64,000 nucleotides of DNA from Dyadobacter subterraneus (GCF_015221875.1 NZ_JACYGY010000001.1:4938501-5002500), one strand, 5' to 3'; numbered from the stretch's first letter, positions 46,637-56,285 are shown. Notes: generated by a model from the sequence alone, not told the origin. Numbers and translations: made by a program.

Positions 46637-47566
46637 TCAATACTTCTGGAAGCCATTCGGGTTAGGAACAAACTTCAGCATTAACTCATGAATTCCTTTC
46701 GGTCCGTTACTAACCGAATAGATTTGTTCAATTTGGCGGGTACTATAAAAATATCCCAGCCTCACATTTTTTCCCAGCTGCGCTTCGGCTGATAATTGTA
46801 AATAATTAATATGCTGCCCTACCAACATGGATGCTCCTCCCAGATGATAAGTGGCACCAATGCCGACTTTTTCATTAAACCAGAATCTTCCGCCGAAATC
46901 TACTCTCAATTTGTAATCCTTTTCCTGAACAAATAAAAGATTCGGCAAAAGTTTGACATCTTCCGCCAGATCATAACTTCCTCCTAACATGATATAAAGC
47001 GGCCTTCGGTAATAGGATGAAATCTGCTGCTGGCCAAATTTCTGAGATAAGATTTCAGGTTTTGATACACCGATAAAAAAATCATCCGAATGCAGCCAGG
47101 CGCCTAATCCAAAACTGCCCAAAGCGCGGTTTGTACTGCTAAGTGAAGATTGTGTATCAAAAACCGGTAAAACATTTATGCCACCCTGTCCACCGAGTGC
47201 TAGTTTCCAATTGTCATTTATGCCCAGGCGATATGCAAAAGATGCCGAAAATGCCGTTGTTGTGAAGTAACTGGTCTGGTCATTCAGCGCCTGAAAACCG
47301 ATTCCGAATTTTCCATTTGAAATAGTACCATCGCCAGCAAAAGTCTGGCTTGAAGGCGAATTAGGAATTGTAAACCACTTTCTTCGAAACATGGCCGTCA
47401 TATTAAATGTCTCTCTTACGCCCGTAAAAGCAGGATTTATCGCCATTGGATTTTGCAGATATTGCTCATATAAAACTTCTCTTTGAGCAAAAACATTTTG
47501 ACAATTAATAAGAAAAGAAATAATCAGAAGGCAGGATAAAATACCGTTTCGGAAATTTGTCATCAT
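46637..47566 (-). CDS. PorP/SprF family outer membrane protein
   Basis: A 309-residue protein with signal peptide (cleavage near VFAQ) and the family opening EVLYEQYLQNPMAINPAFTGVRE, followed by a 14-strand-type barrel. PorP and SprF are linked to type IX secretion and gliding motility: PorP anchors secreted cargo in the Porphyromonas system and SprF is needed for SprB secretion in Flavobacterium. Bacteroidota carry many paralogues, often beside a large surface protein, and no gldKLMN genes are here. It lies ~100 bp after a 1071-residue barrel fusion protein but a terminator separates them. Confidence 0.88.
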   Translation of the reverse strand: MMTNFRNGILSCLLIISFLINCQNVFAQREVLYEQYLQNPMAINPAFTGVRETFNMTAMFRRKWFTIPNSPSSQTFAGDGTISNGKFGIGFQALNDQTSYFTTTAFSASFAYRLGINDNWKLALGGQGGINVLPVFDTQSSLSSTNRALGSFGLGAWLHSDDFFIGVSKPEILSQKFGQQQISSYYRRPLYIMLGGSYDLAEDVKLLPNLLFVQEKDYKLRVDFGGRFWFNEKVGIGATYHLGGASMLVGQHINYLQLSAEAQLGKNVRLGYFYSTRQIEQIYSVSNGPKGIHELMLKFVPNPNGFQKY

Positions 47567-47597
47567 TTTTGATACTAAATAAAAGTTGGGTTTTTAT

Positions 47598-47634
47598 AAA
47601 AAAATGGCACGAGAATCAATCTCCTGCCATTTCG
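47598..47634 (-). terminator. Intrinsic terminator after the propeller-barrel gene
   Basis: On the minus strand AAATGGCAGGAGATT folds on AATCTCGTGCCATTT with a central mismatch and is followed by seven T. It lies ~35 bp beyond the stop of the gene at 47670. Confidence 0.85.
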
Positions 47635-47669
47635 ATTTCTTTCAAATTATATAATTTACTTCACAATTT

Positions 47670-50600
47670 TTAAAAATCATATCCCAACGTAACATAAGGA
47701 ATTGCTTTGTTTGTTGAGCCATTATCTACGCCCCAGGCATAATCAAATTTCACATAAATACCGAAAACCGTCGTGCGGGCTCCGATACCATAACCCATCA
47801 GATAAGGATTACGATAATTGGTAACCGTAGCTTTGAATGGATCTTCAACACTTCCGATAATTTCGGTATTCAAACTGTTCTTTTCGCTGAATGGGCCTTT
47901 GCCAGTCCAGGCTGTACCAATGTCACCAAAACCTACAATCTGGAAATTTCTAAGCGTGCTTGAAGTGATCGCACCACGATATAAATACTTAATCAAAGGA
48001 ATTCTCAATTCAGCATTGGCGAGCATATAACTTGTTCCAGACAAACGGTTCAGATTAAATCCTCTCAAATTGGTGGCGAAATCTGTGAAGAAAATATCCC
48101 GGTTATCTTTTGTGAAATCCAATGCATTAACACCTGTGGTACGGGAATCTTTTTTGTTTCCTATCCAGTTTTCCATACCGCCCAAAACACTTTGTTTGGC
48201 AGCTTTTCCTCCTGAATGACTTGCAGCCACTCTGACCGCAAGAATGAGATCACGATGGATTTTTTGATAATGTCTGAAATCAAGACTTACGCGGTCAAAA
48301 CTTTCATTGCTGTTTGATAAACCCAGGTAATTGTCATAACGAACTTTGAAACGGGTTCCCTGTATCATGTTGATTCCGTTGGTGCGTGTATTGTCAAATA
48401 CATATTCCATGCGGAGTGCTCCGTAAGTTGATTTCAAATCAGGATTTGTCAGGATCAAATCAATATTTCTTGTCGATGCAAACATCGGTGCAAGTGTAAA
48501 ACGGCTCGTTGTCGAGAATGGATATGAAGCCGAAAGCGTTACTTTATTGAAACGATATTTCTGCGGCGCAACTTCTGAATCAATATACAAAGCTTGTCTG
48601 TCGATTCTTACACCGAAGTCAATCCGGTGTGCATTGTAGTTGTATTCTGCAAAAAGATTGCTGTTCCGGAAATTTGAAGAAATAAACACACCTGCTTTAA
48701 TCACATGATTTTCCAGCAGATCATTCATTGAAATCGTTTGCGCGTAGCCAAAACCACGAACCGGATCTATTCGCCAGTCAGAACTTGCATCATTGGTAAT
48801 AAACAATCCTTTGTAATTGTAAGGACCTTTTATAGCAATATTCTCACGTGTAGCTTTTGTTCTTGTCAGCGCCGGAGTTGTCGGGAATGTTCCTCTTTTT
48901 TGACGTGATTCAAATGTTTTCAGGATTTCCTCATCAAATTCGTAATTATCCGTATCCACTTCTCCGTCTTTCAAAGCCAGTTTGGATGGTTCCGATTTGG
49001 CAGGAGTAGCAACAGAATCCGTTTTGACGGCCGCTGCAGCAACAGCAGGTTTTGTTTCACTTCCACCAATAACGTCTCCTTTGATAAGAGAAGGCGTCTG
49101 AAGAGAAGCGTTTGAATCAAATCCATTTTTAAATGCAGCTGTGTAATAACCGTCATTCAGATATGTATAAGCAATAGCTCCGCCCGATTTTAATGAAATA
49201 TCTGCATTTCTGATGTTATAGATATAATTCGTCAATTGCGAACTTGCATTAGACGCTTTATTATATTTAAACACATTATTTACGCCTTTGACATTCGACA
49301 GATAATAAACGTCATTATCATCCGCATAAATTGGCGCAACTTTTACTTTTGGATCCAGCGGTGTCAACCTGGTTATAACTTCTGCTCTTGGCGTTCCGTC
49401 GTGTTCAAAAAGTGACAATCCGGAAGACATCGTTTTAAAGTTTCCTTTATCAGTCCCAAGAGAATCGGTTGGACGATTTGAAGCAAATACTACTTTTCTT
49501 GATGATCCCTGAACGAATCTTGGTGAAACATCATCATATAAATCATTGGTAAGACCGGTGATTGAAGTCCGGGAAACACTTACCAGGAATAAATCGTTTT
49601 GTCCGTTTTTGTCAGCACTAACCGCGAGCATTGTTCCGTCATTGGAAACATCCATATCGCTTACCTGATCCAAACTCCGAAGAACTCGTCTCAGTTTTAT
49701 TCTTATCTTTTTGGTATCGAGATTTTCATATTGATAAAAATTCTGATGCCCGTTTTCCGAAGCCAGAATAGACAGCGTATTATTTCTTGACCAGCCTAAA
49801 AGTGGCGGCTGCGTTTTCAGTCTGCCTCCGATTATATCAAGTTTTCCCTGACGAATTAATTTTTTAGAACCTGATTCACTATCAAATAAATACACCCGGT
49901 AACGGCCATTTTTCATTTCACTTACGGCTGTCCATTTTTTATCAGGAGAAAGTTTGATTACCGCATTAGCGTCATTGGCAGTCAATTCATTCAATTTATA
50001 TTTCCAAACCGGAGCCGGATCGGTGTAATATTGTTCCGCTTTTTTGTTGATATTCAAATAATAAGCGCGCCAGTCTCTAAGAAAACGATTGTAAGACGGC
50101 ACTCCCAATGTGCTTGTAATACTGGTTTGCTCTGTACGAATGATACGGGTAAGATTGAGGATATCCGAAATTTTATCACGACCGTATTTTTCAGCAATAT
50201 AATTCCAGATTGAATGCCCGATCAGCGTTGCGTCATTTCCTGTAAGCAATGTTGGTTTTTTAACATTACGATTTTTCAAAAAATCACGCATGTAATCATT
50301 CAGCTCCGGAGACCAGCCTTCTGAAATGTAGGCAGAAGCACCAGTCATAAACCATTCAGGGAGTGTAAGAAGTAATGAACTTTGAAGCGCTTCTTTCATA
50401 TTTCCGCCATAAAGCATGTCGTAAACAAAAAGAAGACTGATATCTTTTACCAGTTTTTTCTTAAACCCTATCTGATCACCCGTGTAGGCAACCTCAACAC
50501 GAGATTGTCCCAGATCAAGTTTCCGCTCGTCGAGGTTGTCAATTTTTGACAATCCCATGTTACTTTGTTCAAGTTCCTGAGGAGAATTGTAAAGGAAAAT

Positions 50601-50885
50601 CTTTACGCGGGTATAAGGCGTCCAGCCTAAAACATCTGTAATTCTATCAAATTCATTTTCAGCATATTGCGCCGTAAGCTTGGCTAATGCTGTACCACCC
50701 TGATAGTGATAAATTTCAAAATTGGTAGTCCGGAAAATCTTCCAGGTAAAGGTTTTGTTCTGCACGCGGTTTTTCCCGAATACTTCCTGGGAGGGATAAC
50801 GTTGTGCAATACTTCCAACGCTTACCAAAAGCAGCGCGAAAATAGAACCCGATATAGCTAGCTTGTGTATAAATTTTATGCTCAT
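47670..50885 (-). CDS. Outer membrane protein: peptidase-like, PD40 propeller and BamA-type barrel fused
   Basis: A 1071-residue protein with a signal peptide (cut near SIAQ). Residues ~45-280 resemble a gluzincin/peptidase MA-like fold (FRTTNFEIYHYQGG, VKIFLYNSPQEL, LPEWFMTGASAYISEGW), but the zinc motif HExxH is absent, so it is probably not a protease. Residues ~300-600 contain beta-propeller blades of the TolB/PD40 type (SPDKKWTAVSE, VFASNRP, SNDGTMLAVSADKNGQNDLF). After a linker (~610-700) comes a surface-antigen D15-like barrel (~730-1071) ending in YDF. Known PD40 proteins bind other envelope proteins or glycans. The next upstream gene is a FAD oxidoreductase 17 bp away on the same strand. 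Confidence 0.8.
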   Translation of the reverse strand: MSIKFIHKLAISGSIFALLLVSVGSIAQRYPSQEVFGKNRVQNKTFTWKIFRTTNFEIYHYQGGTALAKLTAQYAENEFDRITDVLGWTPYTRVKIFLYNSPQELEQSNMGLSKIDNLDERKLDLGQSRVEVAYTGDQIGFKKKLVKDISLLFVYDMLYGGNMKEALQSSLLLTLPEWFMTGASAYISEGWSPELNDYMRDFLKNRNVKKPTLLTGNDATLIGHSIWNYIAEKYGRDKISDILNLTRIIRTEQTSITSTLGVPSYNRFLRDWRAYYLNINKKAEQYYTDPAPVWKYKLNELTANDANAVIKLSPDKKWTAVSEMKNGRYRVYLFDSESGSKKLIRQGKLDIIGGRLKTQPPLLGWSRNNTLSILASENGHQNFYQYENLDTKKIRIKLRRVLRSLDQVSDMDVSNDGTMLAVSADKNGQNDLFLVSVSRTSITGLTNDLYDDVSPRFVQGSSRKVVFASNRPTDSLGTDKGNFKTMSSGLSLFEHDGTPRAEVITRLTPLDPKVKVAPIYADDNDVYYLSNVKGVNNVFKYNKASNASSQLTNYIYNIRNADISLKSGGAIAYTYLNDGYYTAAFKNGFDSNASLQTPSLIKGDVIGGSETKPAVAAAAVKTDSVATPAKSEPSKLALKDGEVDTDNYEFDEEILKTFESRQKRGTFPTTPALTRTKATRENIAIKGPYNYKGLFITNDASSDWRIDPVRGFGYAQTISMNDLLENHVIKAGVFISSNFRNSNLFAEYNYNAHRIDFGVRIDRQALYIDSEVAPQKYRFNKVTLSASYPFSTTSRFTLAPMFASTRNIDLILTNPDLKSTYGALRMEYVFDNTRTNGINMIQGTRFKVRYDNYLGLSNSNESFDRVSLDFRHYQKIHRDLILAVRVAASHSGGKAAKQSVLGGMENWIGNKKDSRTTGVNALDFTKDNRDIFFTDFATNLRGFNLNRLSGTSYMLANAELRIPLIKYLYRGAITSSTLRNFQIVGFGDIGTAWTGKGPFSEKNSLNTEIIGSVEDPFKATVTNYRNPYLMGYGIGARTTVFGIYVKFDYAWGVDNGSTNKAIPYVTLGYDF

Positions 50886-50901
50886 TTTTCTCCTGCTTAC
50901 T

Positions 50902-51978
50902 TCAACGGAAATATAACGAAAAATACCTCTTAATATTCACTGCCTCACTCAATTCTTTATGCTGCACAAGATATTCTGAAAACTGATTCGCAAAAAACGG
51001 CGCTAATGTGACACCCTTAGTACCCAATCCGTTGAATATTCCAAGCCTTGGCTGATCAGGATGAATGCCTAACATGGGTCTCCTGTCGTGTGAAGAAGGC
51101 CTGATTCCGGCAGATTGTCCTGTGATTTTATATGGTACTTTTACTATTGGTTTGAATTTTTCTTCCAGTTCCAGCCTGGCATTTTCAGTAACATTCCAAT
51201 TCAGGTTATCCCAGGAATAAGTCGCTCCTACCCTACAAGTCGAACCAGAAACCGGAAGAATAAAAATACCCTGATTTACTATCTGACTGCCCGATAATTT
51301 TTCAATATCAACTTCAAGAATCTCACCTTTAACCGGTGTGAATGGTAGCCAGCTGAAATATTTATTGTCATTGGCAAAATAACCCTGGCAAAGAATTACT
51401 TTATCAAACGTAATATTTTTCCAAATGACATGTTCTTCGGAAAAAATTAAATCGTCTGCCGAAAAAGCAGATTCCAGATACTGATTATTTTCCGAAAAAT
51501 ATTTTTTACTGCCATTCAGTAAAACAGGCAAATCTACCCATCCCGACTGAATTACCTCCATTCCGCCATACGGTGTATGAACATGATCAGGTATCACTTC
51601 CAGTTTGGGATCTTTTATATAAGGAGAAATCCCGGGATCTGATGTACGGGATAAATACGAATTTTGCTCTTCAATAGATCGAAAAGGCCTGAAAATGGAA
51701 GCCTGGTGAAGAATTTTACTGTTCAGCTTTTCTTGCAGTCCGGAATAAAATTTTTGAGCATAAGGAAAAATATCATCCGCAAGCCAGGTTTTCACCAGCT
51801 TTTTTCCTGTAAGCGGATTAAAAATCCCGGCAGCAACTTTTGAAGAAGATGGCAATGAGGAATCATTGACCAGCAATATTTTTTTCCCGGAATTATGCAG
51901 ATGCCAGGCAAGTGAGGTACCTGCAATTCCTTGTCCTACAATTAAATAATCATAAAACGAATCAAGATTTTCTGTCAT
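50902..51978 (-). CDS. FAD-dependent oxidoreductase, DAO family
   Basis: A 358-residue flavoenzyme. FAD-binding GxGxxG motif in VGQGIAGTSLAWHL near residue 15, a second conserved region KVAAGIFNPLTGKK (~50), and the C-terminal GIRPSSHDRRPMLGIHPDQPRL with a GLGTKGVTLAPFFA ending. The family (D-amino acid oxidase-like) oxidises amines and amino acids; in Bacteroidota this subtype is often beside cmk. Substrate not predictable. It lies 5 bp after cmk and 16 bp before the barrel gene, so the three are probably one transcript. Confidence 0.88.
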   Translation of the reverse strand: MTENLDSFYDYLIVGQGIAGTSLAWHLHNSGKKILLVNDSSLPSSSKVAAGIFNPLTGKKLVKTWLADDIFPYAQKFYSGLQEKLNSKILHQASIFRPFRSIEEQNSYLSRTSDPGISPYIKDPKLEVIPDHVHTPYGGMEVIQSGWVDLPVLLNGSKKYFSENNQYLESAFSADDLIFSEEHVIWKNITFDKVILCQGYFANDNKYFSWLPFTPVKGEILEVDIEKLSGSQIVNQGIFILPVSGSTCRVGATYSWDNLNWNVTENARLELEEKFKPIVKVPYKITGQSAGIRPSSHDRRPMLGIHPDQPRLGIFNGLGTKGVTLAPFFANQFSEYLVQHKELSEAVNIKRYFSLYFR

Positions 51979-51983
51979 GAAGT

Positions 51984-52688
51984 TTACTTTGTTTCACGAC
52001 CACGAAGTACCAAACCTATTTGTTCATCCGCAAGGCGAACAACCATTTCAACCTGTTCGTCCAGTGTCATTAATGAATTGTCAATAAAAACCGCATCTTC
52101 TGCCTGACGAAGCGGGCTTTCCGTACGCGTTGTATCGATGTGATCACGCATTTTCAGGTTTTCAGCAATTTCCTGCAAACCGACCAATTCACCTTTTTCA
52201 AGCAATTCAGTCTGGCGCCGCTGGGCACGGATCATCGGATCGGCTGTCATGAATATTTTCAGTTCAGCTTGTGGAAAAACAACTGTTCCGATATCTCGGC
52301 CGTCCATAACAATTCCTCTGGTTTTACCCATGCGCTGTTGTTGTGCAACCAAAGCATGGCGCACTTCCGCAACGGCACTAACGGTGCTTACCTGCTCGGA
52401 AACATACATTTTCCGAATTTCATCTTCAACATTTAATCCGTTAAGATAAGTATCGTTTGTCCCTTTAACCTTATGTCTGCGAAAAGTGATATGAATATCG
52501 CTTAGCGCTTTTTGTACTTCTTTTGGATTTGAAACAGAAATGTGATTCTGGATAAAAAACAATGTTACGGCACGGTACATCGCTCCCGTGTCTATGTAGG
52601 CGTAGTTCAGCTGCTTTGCAACTTGCTTGGCGGTCGTGCTTTTTCCGCAGCTTGAATAGCCGTCAATCGCAACAATTATTTTTGGCAT
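51984..52688 (-). CDS. cmk: Cytidylate kinase
   Basis: Phosphorylates CMP and dCMP. P-loop DGYSSCGKSTTAKQ near the N terminus; YIDTGAMYRAVTLF (~35); GIVMDGRDIGTVVFPQAELKIFMTA (catalytic DGRDIG) and the lid region with RxxxxR Args. The ATG at 52688 (MPKIIVAIDGYSS) is preferred over a TTG at 52697, giving 234 residues, typical of the long form. It heads a cmk-FAD oxidoreductase-barrel unit. Confidence 0.95.
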   Translation of the reverse strand: MPKIIVAIDGYSSCGKSTTAKQVAKQLNYAYIDTGAMYRAVTLFFIQNHISVSNPKEVQKALSDIHITFRRHKVKGTNDTYLNGLNVEDEIRKMYVSEQVSTVSAVAEVRHALVAQQQRMGKTRGIVMDGRDIGTVVFPQAELKIFMTADPMIRAQRRQTELLEKGELVGLQEIAENLKMRDHIDTTRTESPLRQAEDAVFIDNSLMTLDEQVEMVVRLADEQIGLVLRGRETK

Positions 52689-52830
52689 ACTTTTCAAAGT
52701 TTATTATTGGCAGAATTACGCAGCCAACGTCAAAATGCAACTGGTAATATCTGCAAAAATATAAGAAAGTAAGCGGGAGACGAACTTTTTTACAGACTAA
52801 CTTGAAAACTATCCTTGATATAATTGATAA

Positions 52831-53415
52831 CTAATTCTCCACTAAAAAGATAACCATACTTCTTGCTCCGTGCGCACCTATCACTAAAGATTGCTCAATG
52901 TCGGCAGTTTTGGAAGGACCGGCTATGAAACATCCCCAGCCTGTCGTATCGGTTAATCTTTTGTATGCGTCGTGCATGTTATTCACGAGTGCATTTCTTG
53001 GAATTACAAAAGCAAGATTTTGTGTAATGAAAGGTAAAGCACGATGCTGTAAATGATTATCAGAAATCCAGACCGCCCCGTTTTCCGCCACGCCAAATTC
53101 AGCCTGTAAAATCGCAACTTCAATCATTTCCAGTTCATGCGGATCAGACATTTGCAAGCTAAAATCAGCCCAATCTGCAAGTTCAGGAATAGTTGTAGCC
53201 TTATTGACAACGCCAGCGTACATTTCGTCAACTTTTGTTTTCAAATCAGCAAGCGAATTCACCACAATCACTTCTGTGTAAATAGCTTCTAATATTTCTT
53301 TAAACTTTGCTTCCGTATTTTCATAACCGCTTTCAAAGGTATAATTGAGCGGAAGTACAGATCCCGAAGGTTTGTTCAGCTTAATCTGCTGAAGAATTTT
53401 TTCACGTGAGCTCAT
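52831..53415 (-). CDS. lutC: LutC/YkgG-type L-lactate utilisation protein
   Basis: A 194-residue LUD-domain protein. LutC is one of three proteins (LutA, LutB, LutC) that together oxidise L-lactate to pyruvate in many bacteria lacking or supplementing LldD. The region from residue ~90 has the LUD pattern (VAILQAEFGVAENGAVWISD, then LPFITQNLAFVIP, then GWGCFIAGPSKTADIEQSLVIGAHGA). It lies 18 bp after lutB. No lactate permease gene is near. Confidence 0.92.
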   Translation of the reverse strand: MSSREKILQQIKLNKPSGSVLPLNYTFESGYENTEAKFKEILEAIYTEVIVVNSLADLKTKVDEMYAGVVNKATTIPELADWADFSLQMSDPHELEMIEVAILQAEFGVAENGAVWISDNHLQHRALPFITQNLAFVIPRNALVNNMHDAYKRLTDTTGWGCFIAGPSKTADIEQSLVIGAHGARSMVIFLVEN

Positions 53416-53433
53416 AATCTTATAATGCTTAAA

Positions 53434-54807
53434 TTATTCGCGGTTCCGTACATACCAATCTCTGAAACTTTCTTTCGGCGGCTCCGGCATTTCTCTTTGT
53501 TTAAACCAGGGGTTCAAAGAATTATTTACCATAAAAGGCAAAGTCCGCATGACCGAACGCCCCAACCTGCCCGACCATTGATAAAATCTTGGTTGAGACA
53601 AAACCATAGACATCGCCTTCACGCCAATTTCTTTTGCCTGCGGAACATGGCCTCCCTGAACCAAAACCTGTCTCCATTTATAAAGCTGGTCATGAATGTC
53701 AATTTTAACTGGACAGACATTTGAACAACTTCCACATAATGTACTAGCAAAGGGAAGATCCGCATTTTTGGTCATATCCAGATTCGGTGCCAGAATGGAG
53801 CCGATCGGACCAGCCACTGCATTATGATAACTATGACCGCCACTTCTTCTATAAACCGGACAAGTATTCATACAAGCCCCGCAACGAATACATTTCAGGG
53901 AATTCCGGAAATCGGCACGGCCAAGCTGAACGCTTCTTCCATTATCCACAATCACCAAATGCATTTCCTGGCCTTCTCTCGGTTTTTTAAAATGACTGCT
54001 ATATGTGGTCACTGGCTGTCCGGTAGCACTTCTAGCCAAAAGTCTGAGGAAAACACCCAGATGCGCCTGCAAAGGAATAAGTTTTTCAAAACCCATACAG
54101 GCAATATGAACATCGGCCAAATGCGCGCCCATATCTGCATTTCCTTCATTGGTACAAACTACAAATGCTCCCGTTTCCGCAACTGCGAAATTCACTCCGG
54201 TTAGCGCAGCTTTACGTGTAAGGAATTTGTCACGCAAATGCTGTCTGGCTGCTTCGGTAAGATATTGTGGATCCGTTGCTCCGGCATCCGTTCCCAAATG
54301 TTCATGGAAAAGATCACCAATATCTTTTTTCTTTAAATGTATAGCAGGCAAAACGATATGACTCGGCGGCTCCTGACGAAGCTGCACAATTCTTTCACCC
54401 AAATCGGTATCAATAACTTCGATTCCATTTTTGGTCAGGAATTCATTCATGTGACATTCCTCGGTAAGCATGGATTTGCTTTTTATCATTCTGTCAACCT
54501 TATGTTGTTTCAGAATTCCAAGAACAATCTCGTTATGCTCAGCCGCATCAGCCGCCCAATGTACATGGACTCCATTGGCTTTTGCATTTTTTTCAAATGC
54601 TTCGAGCAAATCGTCCATATGAGAAAGTACATAATTCTTTATCTGGGAAGCGGTTTCACGCAAATTCTCCCATTCAGGCAATAATTTCGAAGATTTATCA
54701 CGTTTTGTCCGGACAAACCAAAGGGTTTCGTCATGCCAATCGACATACGATTCATCCTTATTAAAGGTCTCCGCCGCGTCGGCATGTTCAATTACAGCTT
54801 TTGACAT
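53434..54807 (-). CDS. lutB: LutB-type iron-sulfur protein for L-lactate oxidation
   Basis: A 457-residue protein with the LUD domain in its N-terminal two thirds and two [4Fe-4S] ferredoxin motifs at the end: CIRCGACMNTCPVYR (~303) and CGSCSNVCPVKI (~360). The ATG at 54807 (MSKAVIEHADAAETF) is chosen; the upstream in-frame stretch to 54852 is AT-rich and non-conserved. LutB transfers electrons from lactate onward with LutA and LutC. Upstream on the minus strand would normally be lutA, but a gene on the + strand (55051-55446) lies between. Confidence 0.93.
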   Translation of the reverse strand: MSKAVIEHADAAETFNKDESYVDWHDETLWFVRTKRDKSSKLLPEWENLRETASQIKNYVLSHMDDLLEAFEKNAKANGVHVHWAADAAEHNEIVLGILKQHKVDRMIKSKSMLTEECHMNEFLTKNGIEVIDTDLGERIVQLRQEPPSHIVLPAIHLKKKDIGDLFHEHLGTDAGATDPQYLTEAARQHLRDKFLTRKAALTGVNFAVAETGAFVVCTNEGNADMGAHLADVHIACMGFEKLIPLQAHLGVFLRLLARSATGQPVTTYSSHFKKPREGQEMHLVIVDNGRSVQLGRADFRNSLKCIRCGACMNTCPVYRRSGGHSYHNAVAGPIGSILAPNLDMTKNADLPFASTLCGSCSNVCPVKIDIHDQLYKWRQVLVQGGHVPQAKEIGVKAMSMVLSQPRFYQWSGRLGRSVMRTLPFMVNNSLNPWFKQREMPEPPKESFRDWYVRNRE

Positions 54808-54949
54808 GGTTTTCTTAACAATTAGATAATAGTATTTTCTAAAGAATAACAATTGTACTTTTCACATTCGTTGTATTATTTCAAGTTTGCAAATTATTTA
54901 ATAAACAACTTTTACAAAATCATAAAAAAGCTATTTTATTGTATTGCAA

Positions 54950-54972
54950 TATGTTATACTTTTGAATTACAA
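54950..54972 (+). promoter_or_regulatory. Promoter of the small secreted protein gene
   Basis: TACTTTTG at 54957-54964 matches the Bacteroidota -7 consensus; an AT-rich stretch without a good -33 box lies before it. Leader ~80 nt. Confidence 0.5.
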
Positions 54973-55050
54973 AGTTTTTTGATCGGGGCAACAGAGTCTG
55001 ATCAAAGTTTTATTTAACTTTTTTTAGACACAATTTAATTTTCACTCCTT

Positions 55051-55446
55051 ATGAAAACCAAAAACACGCTCTTTTCAGCTGCCTTGATTGGTATGCTTAT
55101 ATCAGGTTCAGCATTTACTGCTAATGCACAAACCGCCATCGCAACTTCTGATAAAACTGAATCAGCTTCAAACAAACTGACAGTTCAGCAAGTTAAACCA
55201 ATGCAATTCAGAGTAGCTTATATAAATCCGGTATCAAATCTTGTAAATGTTCGCATTCTTGATACTGATAAAAATGTTCTTTTTTCAGAAAGCCACCGTC
55301 CTGAATCAACTTATGTGAAATATTTCGACCTTTCGACACTTTTGGATGGAACTTATACATTCGAAGTTACGGACGGAAAAGAGAAGGCTTCACAAACGTT
55401 TGATATCTTGACTAAAACGAGCCGCGTCGTTTCTTCAATCAACTAA
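55051..55446 (+). CDS. Small secreted protein, beta-sandwich, unknown function
   Basis: A 131-residue protein with a clear signal peptide (cleavage after FTANAQ). The mature part, from ~45, reads as a single Ig-like beta-sandwich: FRVAYINPVSNLVNVRILDTDKN, then DLSTLLDGTYTFEV and GKEKASQTFDI. The pattern resembles the DUF3244 and T9SS C-terminal-domain folds (hydrophobic strands, a DGTY turn), but it has no other domain to be a secretion tail for. It has its own promoter and terminator on the + strand and divides the minus-strand lut genes. Confidence 0.75.
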   Translation: MKTKNTLFSAALIGMLISGSAFTANAQTAIATSDKTESASNKLTVQQVKPMQFRVAYINPVSNLVNVRILDTDKNVLFSESHRPESTYVKYFDLSTLLDGTYTFEVTDGKEKASQTFDILTKTSRVVSSIN

Positions 55447-55488
55447 ACGACAAGCTCTTCTCAGATTCTGATTTCCGTAAAACTTTGT

Positions 55489-55532
55489 AAAATGCCGGTG
55501 CTCAATGATTGGGTACCGGTATTTGTTTTTTT
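55489..55532 (+). terminator. Intrinsic terminator of the small secreted protein gene
   Basis: ATGCCGGT pairs with ACCGGTAT around a 16-base loop and is followed by TTTG then seven T. The right arm covers the last codons of lutA on the other strand. Confidence 0.85.
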
Positions 55533-56281
55533 ATAGTACTATTCAAAATCTCGGCTATGTGTTTTACCTGAACCGGAGAATTTCTTCTTTTCAAAATCCC
55601 TTCGAGGTGCAGCAGACAACTCATGTCAGATCCGGTGATATATTCAGCATGGTGACGAATATGATCAGAAACTCTATCCTTACCCATTTTCACAGAAACT
55701 GCTTCTTCACTCACACAAAAAGTACCGCCAAAACCGCAGCATTCATCTTTTCTGTCAAGATCAACCAGTTCCAGTCCCTGCACTTTTCTTAATAAAGTTT
55801 CCGGTTTGTTATAAGGCGACGCATTCAGCTCAGACATTTGTGAAAGATGCAAACCACGCTGTCCGTGACACCCCTGGTGTAATCCTACGCGATGCGGAAA
55901 ATCGGCTTCAATTTTATCGATTTTTAAAACATCAGTAATAAACTCGACCAGTTCATATACTTTTTTACGCAAAATTTTCGAGTCATTTTCCCGGTTTTCA
56001 ACCTTCAGATGCTCTTTGATATGCAGCACGCAGCTTCCCGAAGGAGCAACGACATAATCAAAAGCAGCGAACGAATCATAAAACAAACTGTTGCAGTCTT
56101 TTGTCAAATGCTCAAATCCGGAGTTCGCCATAGGTTGACCGCAGCAGGTTTGATTTGTTGGAAAACCAACTGTGCAACCTAATTTTTCAAGCAATTCCAA
56201 AGTCGCAATACCGACCTGCGGGTAAAACTGATCGACGTAACAGGGAATAAAAAGCCCGATTTTCAAATGAGAATAATCCAT
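55502..56281 (-). CDS. lutA: LutA-type Fe-S oxidoreductase for L-lactate oxidation
   Basis: A 259-residue protein with two CCG cysteine-rich domains (CF4 type): TCCGQPMANSG near residue 43 and DECCGFGGTFCV (~198). The start at 56281 (MDYSHLKIGLFIPCYVD) is chosen because the longer frame begins with a TTG inside the preceding gene. LutA is the third partner of LutB and LutC; here it is on the same strand as them but separated by the 55051-55446 gene on the other strand. It begins 4 bp after the EEP-like gene, so its transcript is that of the upstream catabolic genes. Confidence 0.93.
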   Translation of the reverse strand: MDYSHLKIGLFIPCYVDQFYPQVGIATLELLEKLGCTVGFPTNQTCCGQPMANSGFEHLTKDCNSLFYDSFAAFDYVVAPSGSCVLHIKEHLKVENRENDSKILRKKVYELVEFITDVLKIDKIEADFPHRVGLHQGCHGQRGLHLSQMSELNASPYNKPETLLRKVQGLELVDLDRKDECCGFGGTFCVSEEAVSVKMGKDRVSDHIRHHAEYITGSDMSCLLHLEGILKRRNSPVQVKHIAEILNSTIKKQIPVPNH

Positions 56282-56285
56282 GTGT

